The notes beneath the pieces were generated by a model that was not told the DNA's origin, did not search any database, and was given only the letters and a program-made list of their open reading frames with translations. The position numbers and the translations under genes are program-made. Below, one piece after another: positions 51,973-62,380 of a DNA stretch of 64,000 nt (position 1 is its first letter; every line of letters starts with the position of its first letter). Source of the DNA: Flavobacteriaceae bacterium (GTDB lineage Bacteria > Bacteroidota > Bacteroidia > Flavobacteriales > Flavobacteriaceae); contig JABABD010000029.1 in the NCBI GenBank assembly GCA_014238425.1, forward strand, positions 248,001-312,000, written 5' to 3'.

Positions 51973-54894
51973 ATGAACAAATCTTTACGCATTAAAATGC
52001 TCTTGCTTTTAATGGCATTCGTTCCCTTAGTGGCTGTTGCTCAAGGAGTTTCGGGTACTGTTACAGATGGAGCAACAAGTATGCCTCTTGCTGGGGCTAA
52101 TGTAATTGTCAAAGGGACAAGTACAGGAACAACTACCGATTTTGATGGAAATTACTCCATTAATGTCAATGACTATCCAGTGACATTGGTTTTTTCGTCA
52201 TTGGGTTATGAAACTTTGGAACGAATTATCAATTCGACTTCTACAGTTAATATAACGCTGAACGAATCGGCTGAAGCCTTAGATGAAGTGGTGGTGACTG
52301 GATTAGGTACATCCATTAAGCGAACTAATTTGGCCAATGCTGTATCTACCGTTTCTGCTGAAGAGCTTGTAGGAAACACTAGTCAATCGACTGTAGATGG
52401 TGCACTTTATGGAAAACTTCCTGGTGTGAATATAGTTTCTTCTTCTGGAGCGCCAGGCGGTGGTATCGCTTTAAGGTTGCGTGGTATATCTTCAATAAAT
52501 GGAAACAACCAACCTTTATTCATTGTAGATGGTGTATATATAAATAATGTTGAGATTCCTTCTGGACTTCGTTTCGCATCAGGTGCTAATAGAGGGAATG
52601 AAGAAAACTCTGCGAACAGGATTGCCGATATAGATCCTAATGATATTGCAAATATAGAAGTATTAAAAGGAGCATCTGCTGCAGCTATTTATGGTACACG
52701 AGCGAATGCTGGTGTAGTTATTATAACCACTAAGAGAGGTAGAAATGGCAAGACGAATTTTAGATTTGGCCAAGATATAGGAACTAATAAAATTGCCAAC
52801 CCTCTTGGAATGAGAAATTGGACAGCTGCCAATGTCGAATCAACTTTTAATGCCGCTGAGGCAGTTCTATTTAATCAGGCAATCGCCAATGGAGGCTTAA
52901 TAGATTATGAAGATGAGATATACGGAAATACTGGAATCATTTCAGAAACCAAGATAAGTGCAGATGGTGGTGGTGATAAAACGAAATTCTATGTTGGAGC
53001 TTCTTACAGAGATGAAGAAGGTATTATAGAAAATACAGGTTATGAGCGTTTATCCATAAAAGCTAATATTGATCATCGCTTATCCGATACCTTCGATTTT
53101 GCTTTGAGTTCTAATTTTGTTAGGAGTGAATCAAGCAGGAGTTTCACTGGAAATGAAAATGAAGGAGGATTGAGTTATGGATATACTTTGGCTTTTACAA
53201 GACCTTGGATCAATTTATTTCCTGATGCTCAAGGAAACTATCCTAATAATCCTAATTATACAGGTAATCCTATTTTCGTGAGAGATCAAGCCACAAATGA
53301 AGATCTTAATAATCGATTTATTCAAGGCTTAAAAGTAAATACGAAATTGTACACTGGAGACAATGATAGGGTAAAACTCGTGACAAACATGGGAATTGAT
53401 TATTTATCAAATCAGACAAATGTGTATGTGCCTGAAACTCATCAGGGGCAAATAGCTAGCGGTCAAAATGGGTTTATTGGTGTTGGTAAAAACGGCTTCA
53501 CTAATTTTAATTCGCAGATTATAGGTGTTTGGAATCATGATGCCTTGGATAGCGAGTTAGGATTAACAACCCAAGCGGGTGTTACTTATTTAGATCAAGT
53601 GGCAGATGTGGTTTTAAGTACAACTTCAGATTTGATTCCTAATCAAACTAATTTGAATCAAGGAAATAATCAAAGCATAAACCAAAATACATTTTCTGTT
53701 AGAGAGTTTGGTTATTTTGCACAGATTGAAGGCAATTATAAAGATCAAGTTATAGGTACCCTTGGTTATAGATTTGATAAATCAACTTTAAATGGAGATC
53801 CTAACAAGTTTTATGGGTTTCCTAAGGCATCTGTGGCCATAAATTTAAATAATTTTGATTTTTGGAAATCAGAAGCAATTGATCAATTCAAGCTTAGAGC
53901 GGCTTATGGAGAAACAGGTTCTTCAGCTGGATTCGGTTCACTGTTTACAAGCTTAAATTCTACATCTATTGGAGGCAATGGTGGTTCATCTATTAATGCA
54001 GCAAAAGGAGATCCTAATATTGAGCCTGAAACTTCTTCGGAGTTTGAAATAGGGATTGACACAAGACTTTTTGATAAAGTGACTTTTGAAGCAACTTATT
54101 ATAATAGGAATGTAAAAGATCTAATCTTAAGTAGAGGTTTACCATCATCTTCAGGGTTTACTACAGAAACAACTAATTTAGCAGATTTAGAAAACACAGG
54201 GATAGAGTTATCGTTAAACATTGATGCTTTTGATACGGCCGATTTTAAATGGAATTCAGGAGTACAATTCTGGTTTAATAATTCAGAGATAACAAGATTA
54301 GATGTTCCGGCATTTGCTCAGCCTGGAGCAGGATTTGGGTTAGGATTAGGAACTTATTACATTCAAGAAGGAAAGCCTGTAACACAATTAGCCGGAACGG
54401 TTGATGGTGTACCGACTCAAGTTGGTGATGCCGAACCAGATTTTCAAATGGCATTTAATAATCAATTTACGTTCTTAAGACAATTCGATTTTTCTTTTGT
54501 ATTGCACTGGAAAGAGGGCGGAGATAATATAAATTTATCTACTCTTTTAACTGATTTAGGAGGTACAACACCGGATTTAGATACACAAGCTGGTATGGAT
54601 AGAGCTGCTTCTGGTTTTGTCGCGACACGCTTTGTAGAACCTGCAGATTATATTAGATTAAGGGAAGTAGCTTTGTATTACAGGTTCCCTGAAAGTGTTA
54701 TGAAATCTCTTGGCAATGTTGTTAATAATGTTAAATTAGGAATATCTGCTAGAAATTTATTTACAATCACAGATTATACAGGATATGATCCTGAAGTATC
54801 TACAAATGGTAGTTCAGGTCTTTCAAGCGGAATTGATGTAACGCCTTTTCCGAGTACTAGACAGATCTTTTTTCACTTGAATGTTAACTTTTAA
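51973..54894 (+). CDS. SusC/RagA family TonB-dependent outer-membrane receptor
   Basis: The 973-aa protein has a signal peptide (LLLLMAFVPLVAVAQ), a carboxypeptidase-regulatory-like beta-sandwich (GVSGTVTDGATSMPLAGANV), a plug domain with the SusC signature (RLRGISSINGNNQPLFIVDG) and a beta-barrel ending in a phenylalanine strand (QIFFHLNVNF). With the SusD protein encoded next it takes up an oligosaccharide, peptide or other polymer fragment through TonB energy. The substrate is not predictable: no glycoside hydrolase, peptidase or sensor gene flanks the pair. The 3' end is followed 10 bp later by the susD start. Confidence 0.96.
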   Translation: MNKSLRIKMLLLLMAFVPLVAVAQGVSGTVTDGATSMPLAGANVIVKGTSTGTTTDFDGNYSINVNDYPVTLVFSSLGYETLERIINSTSTVNITLNESAEALDEVVVTGLGTSIKRTNLANAVSTVSAEELVGNTSQSTVDGALYGKLPGVNIVSSSGAPGGGIALRLRGISSINGNNQPLFIVDGVYINNVEIPSGLRFASGANRGNEENSANRIADIDPNDIANIEVLKGASAAAIYGTRANAGVVIITTKRGRNGKTNFRFGQDIGTNKIANPLGMRNWTAANVESTFNAAEAVLFNQAIANGGLIDYEDEIYGNTGIISETKISADGGGDKTKFYVGASYRDEEGIIENTGYERLSIKANIDHRLSDTFDFALSSNFVRSESSRSFTGNENEGGLSYGYTLAFTRPWINLFPDAQGNYPNNPNYTGNPIFVRDQATNEDLNNRFIQGLKVNTKLYTGDNDRVKLVTNMGIDYLSNQTNVYVPETHQGQIASGQNGFIGVGKNGFTNFNSQIIGVWNHDALDSELGLTTQAGVTYLDQVADVVLSTTSDLIPNQTNLNQGNNQSINQNTFSVREFGYFAQIEGNYKDQVIGTLGYRFDKSTLNGDPNKFYGFPKASVAINLNNFDFWKSEAIDQFKLRAAYGETGSSAGFGSLFTSLNSTSIGGNGGSSINAAKGDPNIEPETSSEFEIGIDTRLFDKVTFEATYYNRNVKDLILSRGLPSSSGFTTETTNLADLENTGIELSLNIDAFDTADFKWNSGVQFWFNNSEITRLDVPAFAQPGAGFGLGLGTYYIQEGKPVTQLAGTVDGVPTQVGDAEPDFQMAFNNQFTFLRQFDFSFVLHWKEGGDNINLSTLLTDLGGTTPDLDTQAGMDRAASGFVATRFVEPADYIRLREVALYYRFPESVMKSLGNVVNNVKLGISARNLFTITDYTGYDPEVSTNGSSGLSSGIDVTPFPSTRQIFFHLNVNF

Positions 54895-54904
54895 AAAAAA
54901 AGCA

Positions 54905-56236
54905 ATGAAAATATATAAAACAAAAACAATTAGAATACATCTCGTACTATTTGCTCTGCTTTTAGTTGGAGTAACATCATGTACATTTGATGAGCAAACA
55001 GATCCGAACGGACCTAGTTTAGAGGGGGTTTTAACAGGAGCTTCTATAAATCAACTAAATAATTTAGTTGTTGGTGTAGAATCAACTATGAGGAATTCAT
55101 TGGGAATCCAAACAACCGCTAGCGGAACCATGGGAAGGGAGTTGTATCTTTTTGATGCGGATCCTAGAAATACGGCTAATCTTTTAGGGAAAAATGGATC
55201 CACTCTCGAGAATAGTGATTTTTACTCTACTGCTGCTTGGGCTGGTAGATATAGAGCTATAAAGAATGCAAATATTTTAATTCAATCAGCAAATAATACA
55301 GATGCAATTACTGCAGCTCAAAAGGCTGGTTATATTGGTTTTGCACAAACAATTATCGCATTTGAATTGATAGAAGTGTTAAAATCCTATGACAGAGCTA
55401 GAGTGGATGTATCAGACGATACTAATCTAGGACCAATTCTAGATTTCAACGGAGCCATTGCAGAAGTAAGATCCATGTTAGATGCTGGTCTTGGTAATTT
55501 GGGTTCTGCAGGAACCGAATTTGCATTTTCAATGGCAGGTTTTGCAGGTTTTGATACACCGACAACTTTTTCTCAGTTCAACAGAGCTACGGCTGCTGTA
55601 GCTGCTCTTTATGCTGGAGATAAAGGAGGCGCTTTAACGGCTCTTAATAGTTCTCATTTTGATTTGGCGGGAGATTTGACTAATGGCCCTAAGCATGTAT
55701 TTAGTACAAGTAGCGGAGACCAAACAAATCCAGTTTATAAAGGAGCTTCAACAGTTGCAAGCCCCAATAATGGAGATCAGATTATTGTTCAAGATAGTTG
55801 GATAACAGATGCAGAGGCTGGGGATACTAGAGTTACTAGTAAATCAGCTCTTAGACCTGACCCCACTACGCAAGATGGATTAACTGGCACACATGAAACA
55901 AGATTGTATGCGGCTAATGTATCATCAATTGATTTAATTAGAAATGAAGAACTCATTCTAGTATATGCAGAGGCGAGTATTCCAGCAAATTTAGCTAATG
56001 CTGAAACGGCGCTTAATGTTATTAGGAATGCAGCTGGGTTACCTAACTACTCAGGAGCATCTACAGATGCAGACCTGACAACTGAGATGTTGAATCAAAG
56101 ACGTTACTCTTTGTGGTCTGAAAACCATAGAATGTTTGATTTAAGACGTTACAATCTGTCTGATACATTACCAATAGATAGACCAGGAGATATTGTCTAT
56201 AATGTATTTCCAATACCTTTAACGGAGAACGAATAA
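54905..56236 (+). CDS. SusD/RagB family substrate-binding lipoprotein
   Basis: The 443-aa protein starts at ATG 54905 and has a lipoprotein signal (LLLVGVTSCTFDEQTDPNGP). It shows SusD features: AGRYRAIKNANILIQS, IRNEELILVYAEASI and the C-terminal RRYSLWSENHRMFDLRRYNL with VFPIPLTENE. It caps the SusC barrel at the cell surface and binds the substrate. It begins 10 bp after the SusC stop and ends before a bidirectional terminator, making a two-gene unit. Confidence 0.94.
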   Translation: MKIYKTKTIRIHLVLFALLLVGVTSCTFDEQTDPNGPSLEGVLTGASINQLNNLVVGVESTMRNSLGIQTTASGTMGRELYLFDADPRNTANLLGKNGSTLENSDFYSTAAWAGRYRAIKNANILIQSANNTDAITAAQKAGYIGFAQTIIAFELIEVLKSYDRARVDVSDDTNLGPILDFNGAIAEVRSMLDAGLGNLGSAGTEFAFSMAGFAGFDTPTTFSQFNRATAAVAALYAGDKGGALTALNSSHFDLAGDLTNGPKHVFSTSSGDQTNPVYKGASTVASPNNGDQIIVQDSWITDAEAGDTRVTSKSALRPDPTTQDGLTGTHETRLYAANVSSIDLIRNEELILVYAEASIPANLANAETALNVIRNAAGLPNYSGASTDADLTTEMLNQRRYSLWSENHRMFDLRRYNLSDTLPIDRPGDIVYNVFPIPLTENE

Positions 56237-56257
56237 GTTCAAGAACTTATAGAATCA

Positions 56258-56285
56258 AAAAGCCTCAACATATGTTGAGGCTTTT
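56258..56285. terminator. Bidirectional terminator between susD and the RND efflux gene
   Basis: A 28-bp perfect palindrome (half-site AAAAGCCTCAACAT) with A- and T-rich ends serves both convergent transcripts. Confidence 0.92.
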
Positions 56286-56306
56286 CTCGCTATTAACCAA
56301 ACCTAC

Positions 56307-59300
56307 TTAAATAGGTAAGTTGCCTTTCACTGCCAATGGTGGCTGAATTATTTGCTCAGATTTTTTAGGCTTTCTAGCCCACATTTTAAATCTAGTAATT
56401 AGATAGAATAAAATAGGTACTACTATTAGCGTTAAGAATGTTGCTATGAGCAAACCATAGATAACCGTCCAAGCTAGTGGCCCCCAAAATATTACATTAT
56501 CTCCTCCCATATATATATTCGGATTAAACTCCTTGAACATAGTAAAGAAATTTATGTTAAACCCAATAGCTAACGGGATAAGGCCAAGTATGGTTGTAAT
56601 GGCTGTTAATAATACAGGGCGTAAACGCGCTTTACCAGCAGTGACTATACATTCAAACAAATCACTAGTTTCTAAATATTCATTATCTTCTAAACCTCGA
56701 TCATTTTTCTTTCTATCTATAAGTAATTGTGTATAATCTAAGAGCACAACACCATTGTTTACTACAATCCCTGCTAGTGAGATAATTCCCATCATGGTCA
56801 TCATAATAACAAATGGGTTTCCAGATATAACTAAACCACCAAAAACACCTATTAAACTTAAAAGAATAGAAATCATGATGATCGTTGGTTTTGATATTGA
56901 ATTAAACTGGAAAATTAAAATGAAGAAAATCAATAATAAACCTGTAATTAAGGCACCCATTAAAAAGGTCATTTGCTTATTTTGTTCTTCAATTTGCCCT
57001 GTGTAATCTATTTTAATGTCTTTTGATAAGCCTTCATAAGATTTCATTTCGTTTTGTACTTGAGCGACTATAGCACCTGCATCTGTAAAACCAGGCGATA
57101 ATGCAGAGTACACAGTTACAACACGCCTTGTGTCTTTATGCTTGATAGCACTAAAACCAGAATTATTACTATTACTAGCTAGCGTAGATACTGGAATTTC
57201 CATAATCTTTCCAGAATTATTTCTAAAGGTTACTTTTTGATTAAAAATGGCACTTGTGTTATATCTGTTTTCTTTATTAAAACGCACATAGATATCGTAA
57301 TCTTCACCATCTTCTTTATAGATGCCAGCCTTTGCTCCAAAAATAGAGTTGCGTATTTGTTGTCCAATTTGTGATGCATTAACACCTAATTCTCCAGCTT
57401 TTTCTCTATCAATAACTACCTGCATTCCAGGCTTATCTTTATTGACATCAATTTTTAATTCATCAATTCCAGGTATATTTTTAGAGTTGATAAAATCACG
57501 CATTTTTTCAGCTGTAGCAATTAATTTACCATAATCATTACCTTCAATTTCAATATTAATTGGTGCCCCAGCTGGTGGACCAGCAGCGTCTTTTTCAACC
57601 GAAATTAAAACACCTGGATAAATACCAACTAAGGCTTCTTGAACTTTTTGACGAAGCAACTCACTATCTTCTCCTTTTCTAAATTTATATTCACGCATTG
57701 AAGCGGTGATTTTTCCTTTATGAGGCATTTCAGCAGCAGAGCCGCCATCAGTTTGAGGGTTTCCAGCACCTTCACCTACTTGAGATACGGCACTTTCTAC
57801 TAAGAAATTGTGATTGCCATCCATATATTGAGAGCTGTTTAAAACAGTATATACTTTTGTCTCAATCTCTTTAGTAATTACATTTGTTTTTTCAATATCT
57901 GTGCCTTCAGGATATTCTATATAGACAATAATTTGATTGGGCTTATTGTCCGGAAAGAATTCTATTTTTGTTCGTTGAGAACCAACGGATGATCCGAAAG
58001 CCATAAATGAGGCAATTAATAAAAGAAATGTGCCAGCAACTAACCAATAGGGTTTTTTCCCTGATAAAGCACCACGCAAAACACCTTCATACCAATTCTC
58101 TAACCTTGGTAATACTTTATTTTGAAAACCATTTGCCCATTTACGTAAAAACAATCTATATACCCAAAGCATAATAGCTGTAAATATCATTAAGGTTCCC
58201 AAAGCCCTGTATTCGCCTCCAAAAATGAAAACAAGAAGGCCAATTACTGCTATTATAATGGAGTTTCTAATAATTTTTTTAAGTGGCATATCCTCATCTT
58301 CAGTGCTCATAAATTCTGAGACTAAGACAGAATTAAAAAATATAGCAACAAATAATGAAGAACCTAAAACTGTGGCTAAAGTTATAGGCAACAGTTTCAT
58401 GAATTCTCCCATAACTCCTGGCCATAAACCAAGAGGAATAAATGCTGCTACAGTAGTTAAAGTTGAAATAATAATAGGAAATGCAATTTCGCTTATTCCT
58501 TTTTTGGCAGCTTGTATACGACTCATGCCTTCTTGATCCATAAGCCTGTACACATTTTCAACCACCACAATTCCGTTATCAACTAGCATTCCAAGTCCCA
58601 TTATAAGACCAAAAAGAATCATAGTGTTTAATGTGTATCCAAACATATTTAAAATCATTAAAGACATAAACATGGACATTGGGATTGCAAACCCAACAAA
58701 AACAGCATTTTTAAACCCTAAAAAGAACATTAAAACAGTGACTACTAATATGACACCAAATATGATATTATTTACCAAATCGTCTACTTGACCAATTGTT
58801 TTGGTAGACTGATCATTAGCAACTGTTACATTTAAATCTGTTGGAAAAACATCCGCTTTGGCTTTATCAACAATCTCATAAATTTCGGTAGCAGCTGCAA
58901 CCATATTTTTACCAGCACGTTTTTTTACGTCAAGCATAATAACACGATGGCCATATTCTCTTGCATAGGTAGTTCTGTCCTTAGATTTAAAAGATACTTC
59001 TGCCACGTCTTTTAAATAAATGGGGTTATCGTTTTCAGATTTTACAACAAAATTTTCTAATTCTGAAGGCTTTTCAATTTCACCTAAAATTCTAATAGTA
59101 CGTCTTTGTCCACTAGAAATAAGATTTCCTGCAGACATTGTTACGTTGCCTCCGCTTATGGCATTAATAACATCACTGTAGCTAACTTGTGCTGCCATCA
59201 TTTTATAAATGTCTACAGCAATTTCTACTTCTTTGTCTTGGACACCACGAATATCAACTTTCTTGATTTCTTTAAGGGTTTCAATTTCATCTTGAAGATA

Positions 59301-59828
59301 TTCGCCATATTCTTTTAATTTTTCTACTGTATAATCACCAGAAATATTAATGTTAAGAATCGGTATTTCCTCACTCATACTTAAAGCAAAAACATTAGGT
59401 TCTATTTTAGCACCATTAAATGTTGGCCAATCTTCGCTTGAAGTTTCAGAATCTATTTCATCTTTTACTAATTGTTTAGCTTCTGGTATAGTAATGCCTT
59501 CATCAAACTCAACAACAACCATAGAATAATCTTCTTGAGATGTTGAGGTTATTTTGGTCATATTATTAACCGTTTTTAACTTGTCTTCTAATGGATCGGT
59601 AATTAGTTTCTCAATATCTTCGGCTGTATTTCCAGGAAAAACAGAACTTATATAAATTTTGGTTTCTTTTATTTCTGGAAAATTTTCACGAGGCATTTCG
59701 AAAAAAGCTGAAACACCTAAAAAAAACATAAGCGCCATGACGACATACATTGTGGTTTTGTTGTTTATTGCCCAAGACGATAAACCAAACTCTTTATCAA
59801 CTTTCTTTTTGCTTTTCTTTTTAGTCAT
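56307..59828 (-). CDS. RND-family efflux transporter permease (AcrB-like)
   Basis: The 1173-aa protein has about 12 transmembrane helices with two large periplasmic loops and the RND pattern: FPGNTAEDIEKLITDPLEDK, GLIMGLGMLVDNGIVVVENV, FPIIISTLTTVAAFIPLGLW and LRPVLLTAITTILGLIPLA. At the proton relay in helix 4, AcrB has Asp-Asp; here it reads VDN, one Asp kept and one replaced by Asn. It exports drugs or other amphiphiles using the proton gradient. It is the last gene of the TetR-TolC-adaptor-RND operon. Confidence 0.95.
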   Translation of the reverse strand: MTKKKSKKKVDKEFGLSSWAINNKTTMYVVMALMFFLGVSAFFEMPRENFPEIKETKIYISSVFPGNTAEDIEKLITDPLEDKLKTVNNMTKITSTSQEDYSMVVVEFDEGITIPEAKQLVKDEIDSETSSEDWPTFNGAKIEPNVFALSMSEEIPILNINISGDYTVEKLKEYGEYLQDEIETLKEIKKVDIRGVQDKEVEIAVDIYKMMAAQVSYSDVINAISGGNVTMSAGNLISSGQRRTIRILGEIEKPSELENFVVKSENDNPIYLKDVAEVSFKSKDRTTYAREYGHRVIMLDVKKRAGKNMVAAATEIYEIVDKAKADVFPTDLNVTVANDQSTKTIGQVDDLVNNIIFGVILVVTVLMFFLGFKNAVFVGFAIPMSMFMSLMILNMFGYTLNTMILFGLIMGLGMLVDNGIVVVENVYRLMDQEGMSRIQAAKKGISEIAFPIIISTLTTVAAFIPLGLWPGVMGEFMKLLPITLATVLGSSLFVAIFFNSVLVSEFMSTEDEDMPLKKIIRNSIIIAVIGLLVFIFGGEYRALGTLMIFTAIMLWVYRLFLRKWANGFQNKVLPRLENWYEGVLRGALSGKKPYWLVAGTFLLLIASFMAFGSSVGSQRTKIEFFPDNKPNQIIVYIEYPEGTDIEKTNVITKEIETKVYTVLNSSQYMDGNHNFLVESAVSQVGEGAGNPQTDGGSAAEMPHKGKITASMREYKFRKGEDSELLRQKVQEALVGIYPGVLISVEKDAAGPPAGAPINIEIEGNDYGKLIATAEKMRDFINSKNIPGIDELKIDVNKDKPGMQVVIDREKAGELGVNASQIGQQIRNSIFGAKAGIYKEDGEDYDIYVRFNKENRYNTSAIFNQKVTFRNNSGKIMEIPVSTLASNSNNSGFSAIKHKDTRRVVTVYSALSPGFTDAGAIVAQVQNEMKSYEGLSKDIKIDYTGQIEEQNKQMTFLMGALITGLLLIFFILIFQFNSISKPTIIMISILLSLIGVFGGLVISGNPFVIMMTMMGIISLAGIVVNNGVVLLDYTQLLIDRKKNDRGLEDNEYLETSDLFECIVTAGKARLRPVLLTAITTILGLIPLAIGFNINFFTMFKEFNPNIYMGGDNVIFWGPLAWTVIYGLLIATFLTLIVVPILFYLITRFKMWARKPKKSEQIIQPPLAVKGNLPI

Positions 59829-59832
59829 AATG

Positions 59833-61008
59833 CTAGTTTTTTATGTCTAATACTTTTACAGTTTGACCGTTTTTTACACTTCTTGCACCTTCTTGAATAA
59901 TCTCAATGCCATTTTCAATGCCTTTTAAAACTTCAATATCATCTCCTTGTGTTTTACCTGTTTCTATAATAACACGTTCTGCAACACCCTCATTTGCTTG
60001 ATTTTTATTTTTAACAACATAAATGTATTGCTCACCGTTTGCATTTTCTGAAATAATACTTTGTGGAATTAAAAGGGCTTTATCGTTTGTGTAGTCATTA
60101 ATCTTAAGTTTGGCAGTAAGGTTTGGTTTGATGCTTCTATCTTTGTTTGGTATTGCAATTTCTACTTTAAACGTTCTATTTGCTGGATTAATAAAATTTC
60201 CCGCTTGACGTACTTTCGCATCAATTGTTTTTCCTAAAATTGGAAACTCAACTTCTACTTTTTTGTTTTTAGTAACATTACTAATATAACGTTCTGGAAC
60301 ATTCGTTTCGATATACATATCGTCTAGATTTACAATACGTATTAGTTGTGATTGTCCAGCACCAACAACGCTTCCCTGTTCTGTAATAACATCATCAATT
60401 GTTCCAGAAAAGGGTGCTCTAACTACTGTTTTTCCTATTTGTTGCTTGATTTGATTGACAGCTTGCTCTTGTGCTTCATAAGTAGATTTAGCTTGGAGAT
60501 ATTGAATTTCACTACCAATTTTTTGCTTCCAAAGGCGCTCTTGACGCTCAAAAGTGGTTTTAGCTAAATTAGTTTGGATTTGTGCTTGCGCTAATTGCTG
60601 ACTCATTCCACCATCATCAATTTTTGCCAACGTTTGCCCTTTTGATACTCTTTGCCCTTCTTTTACATACACACGCGTTAAAATCCCAGAAAATTCAGGG
60701 AAAATCACCAAATTGTTTTTAGTACTCACATTACCTTGAAGCTCTAAATAATGGTTAAACACACCTTGTTTTGCAGTAAAAGTAGTAATTAGAGGCACTT
60801 TTTTTGTCGTGTCTAAAACAGCAATTTTTTCGTCTAATTGCTTTAATTGCTCTGCTATTTCTTGTTGTTTAGCAACAATTTCGCCTCTTTTTAGTCTAAC
60901 TTGTTCAAGTGTCCCTGTTTCTATAGTATTTTCTACAGATTGCTTTTTATCTCCACCACATGATGTGATTATTAGACTGATAAATAATAGTGTGATTATA
61001 TGTTTCAT
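59833..61008 (-). CDS. Efflux periplasmic adaptor (HlyD/MFP family) lipoprotein
   Basis: The 391-aa protein starts at ATG 61008 with a lipobox (FISLIITSCGGDKKQ); ATG 61050 would push the signal inward. A coiled-coil hairpin (about 30-55, 135-190) lies between lipoyl-like halves (LQGNVSTKNNLVIFPEFSG, VRAPFSGTIDDVITEQGSVV), and a beta-barrel domain follows. It joins the RND pump to the TolC-like channel. The gap to the RND gene is 4 bp. Confidence 0.93.
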   Translation of the reverse strand: MKHIITLLFISLIITSCGGDKKQSVENTIETGTLEQVRLKRGEIVAKQQEIAEQLKQLDEKIAVLDTTKKVPLITTFTAKQGVFNHYLELQGNVSTKNNLVIFPEFSGILTRVYVKEGQRVSKGQTLAKIDDGGMSQQLAQAQIQTNLAKTTFERQERLWKQKIGSEIQYLQAKSTYEAQEQAVNQIKQQIGKTVVRAPFSGTIDDVITEQGSVVGAGQSQLIRIVNLDDMYIETNVPERYISNVTKNKKVEVEFPILGKTIDAKVRQAGNFINPANRTFKVEIAIPNKDRSIKPNLTAKLKINDYTNDKALLIPQSIISENANGEQYIYVVKNKNQANEGVAERVIIETGKTQGDDIEVLKGIENGIEIIQEGARSVKNGQTVKVLDIKN

Positions 61009-61030
61009 TTTTTTGATATTTTCTGGTTGA

Positions 61031-62377
61031 TTAATTCTTTGGTATTTCATTAAGTACCGTTTCTAATTCTGCTTTTTTGTTTATTACATCAAGCATGGAT
61101 TGTAAAAACTCTTGCTGCGTAGCATACAATTGTGTTTGCGCTTGTCTTAGCTCAAAACTAGACGCGATCCCTTCGAAGAATTTAATTTGATTCTTTTTTT
61201 CAATGCGTTCTGCAAGATTTAAGTTTAGCTTTTTATTTTCATAATCTTCAATTGAGAACTTGTAATCACTTTTTGCAGAGGCTATCTGTAAACTTAATTT
61301 TTGTTGGGTTTCTGTTAAATCGTCTTCAGCTTTTTCAAGATTTATTCGCGCGCGTTGTGTCGCCGCACTGCGCATGCCAGAACTAAATATTGGAATGTTC
61401 ATGTTGAGTCCTAATAATGAAGTGCCGAACCATTTTTGACTGCTATTTGTGAATGTAAATTTGTCACTGTTTCCGTTATAGCCTCCATTTAAAAACGCAT
61501 TAATAGTTGGTAAGGCCTTGCTTTTCTCTAACTTCAACAATAACTCTTTGGCTACTTTATCGTTCTCAGCAATTTTATAGTCAATGGAGTTTTCTACCTT
61601 CTCTTCAGCATCTAATAGACTAAGTACTGTGTTTTGAACGGTAAGCTCAATAAGATTATTAGACAGAACAGTCTGATCATTAATATCTAATCCTAATGTA
61701 ATATTGAACATTTGATATGCCAATGTTTTTAAACGGGTAGTATTGTTTAAATTACTTTCGACACCAGAAAGGGTTATTTGCAGTTGCTCTACACTTTCCT
61801 CTTCTTCAAGGCCATTCTCGTAAATCTTAGTGGTTTCGTCTAAATTCTTTTTTAGAACAGTGATATTCCGTTCTAATATTTGAACACTCTCTTCGGCTAA
61901 AAGCACATTTCCGTAAGCATTTATCACTGTTTTGCGGACTTCCAAATCGGTTTTTTCTTTCGCGTTTTTAGAGATCTCTAAGAATACTTTGGCAGACTGT
62001 AATCCTACTAAATAAGACCCATCAAATATTTTTTGATTTAAAGTTGCAGTAGCGCTCATCGTTTGTTTAGTACCAAAAGTAACTTCAGCAAATTCTCCAG
62101 CATTTCCCCCAAAAAATTCAGCAGGAATAAGTGACACTTGTTGTTTTAGAAAATTCTGATATCCGATTTCTGCGCTGAGTTGCGGTAAACCTGTTGCCGT
62201 GGTTTCCCATTTTTGCTGTTTAGCTGCCTCAATGTCTCTAATTGCGTTTTTTGCAGTCCTATTGTTTTCTAATGCAAAATCTATAGCCTCTTGAAGTGTG
62301 AAACTTTGCGATTGTTCTTGCGAAAAGGCAATGTTCGCCATCAAAAGAAGAACAAGCAACATGAGTGATTGTCTCAT
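61031..62377 (-). CDS. TolC family outer-membrane efflux channel
   Basis: The 448-aa protein has a signal peptide (LMLLVLLLMANIAFSQ) and the two-repeat helical outer-membrane efflux domain: FTLQEAIDFALENNRTAKNA, LQITLSGVESNLNNTTRLK and SSFELRQAQTQLYATQQEFL. It forms the exit duct for the RND pump encoded downstream. It follows the TetR gene by 3 bp. Confidence 0.94.
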   Translation of the reverse strand: MRQSLMLLVLLLMANIAFSQEQSQSFTLQEAIDFALENNRTAKNAIRDIEAAKQQKWETTATGLPQLSAEIGYQNFLKQQVSLIPAEFFGGNAGEFAEVTFGTKQTMSATATLNQKIFDGSYLVGLQSAKVFLEISKNAKEKTDLEVRKTVINAYGNVLLAEESVQILERNITVLKKNLDETTKIYENGLEEEESVEQLQITLSGVESNLNNTTRLKTLAYQMFNITLGLDINDQTVLSNNLIELTVQNTVLSLLDAEEKVENSIDYKIAENDKVAKELLLKLEKSKALPTINAFLNGGYNGNSDKFTFTNSSQKWFGTSLLGLNMNIPIFSSGMRSAATQRARINLEKAEDDLTETQQKLSLQIASAKSDYKFSIEDYENKKLNLNLAERIEKKNQIKFFEGIASSFELRQAQTQLYATQQEFLQSMLDVINKKAELETVLNEIPKN

Positions 62378-62380
62378 AGT

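Noticed and set aside
54881-54904. Upstream start of the SusD gene at 54881
   Set aside because: It lies inside the SusC gene and would place a lysine-rich extension before the lipoprotein signal; ATG 54905 is natural.
61009-61050. Upstream ATG 61050 for the efflux adaptor
   Set aside because: It overlaps the TolC-like gene and would put 14 polar residues before the lipoprotein signal.
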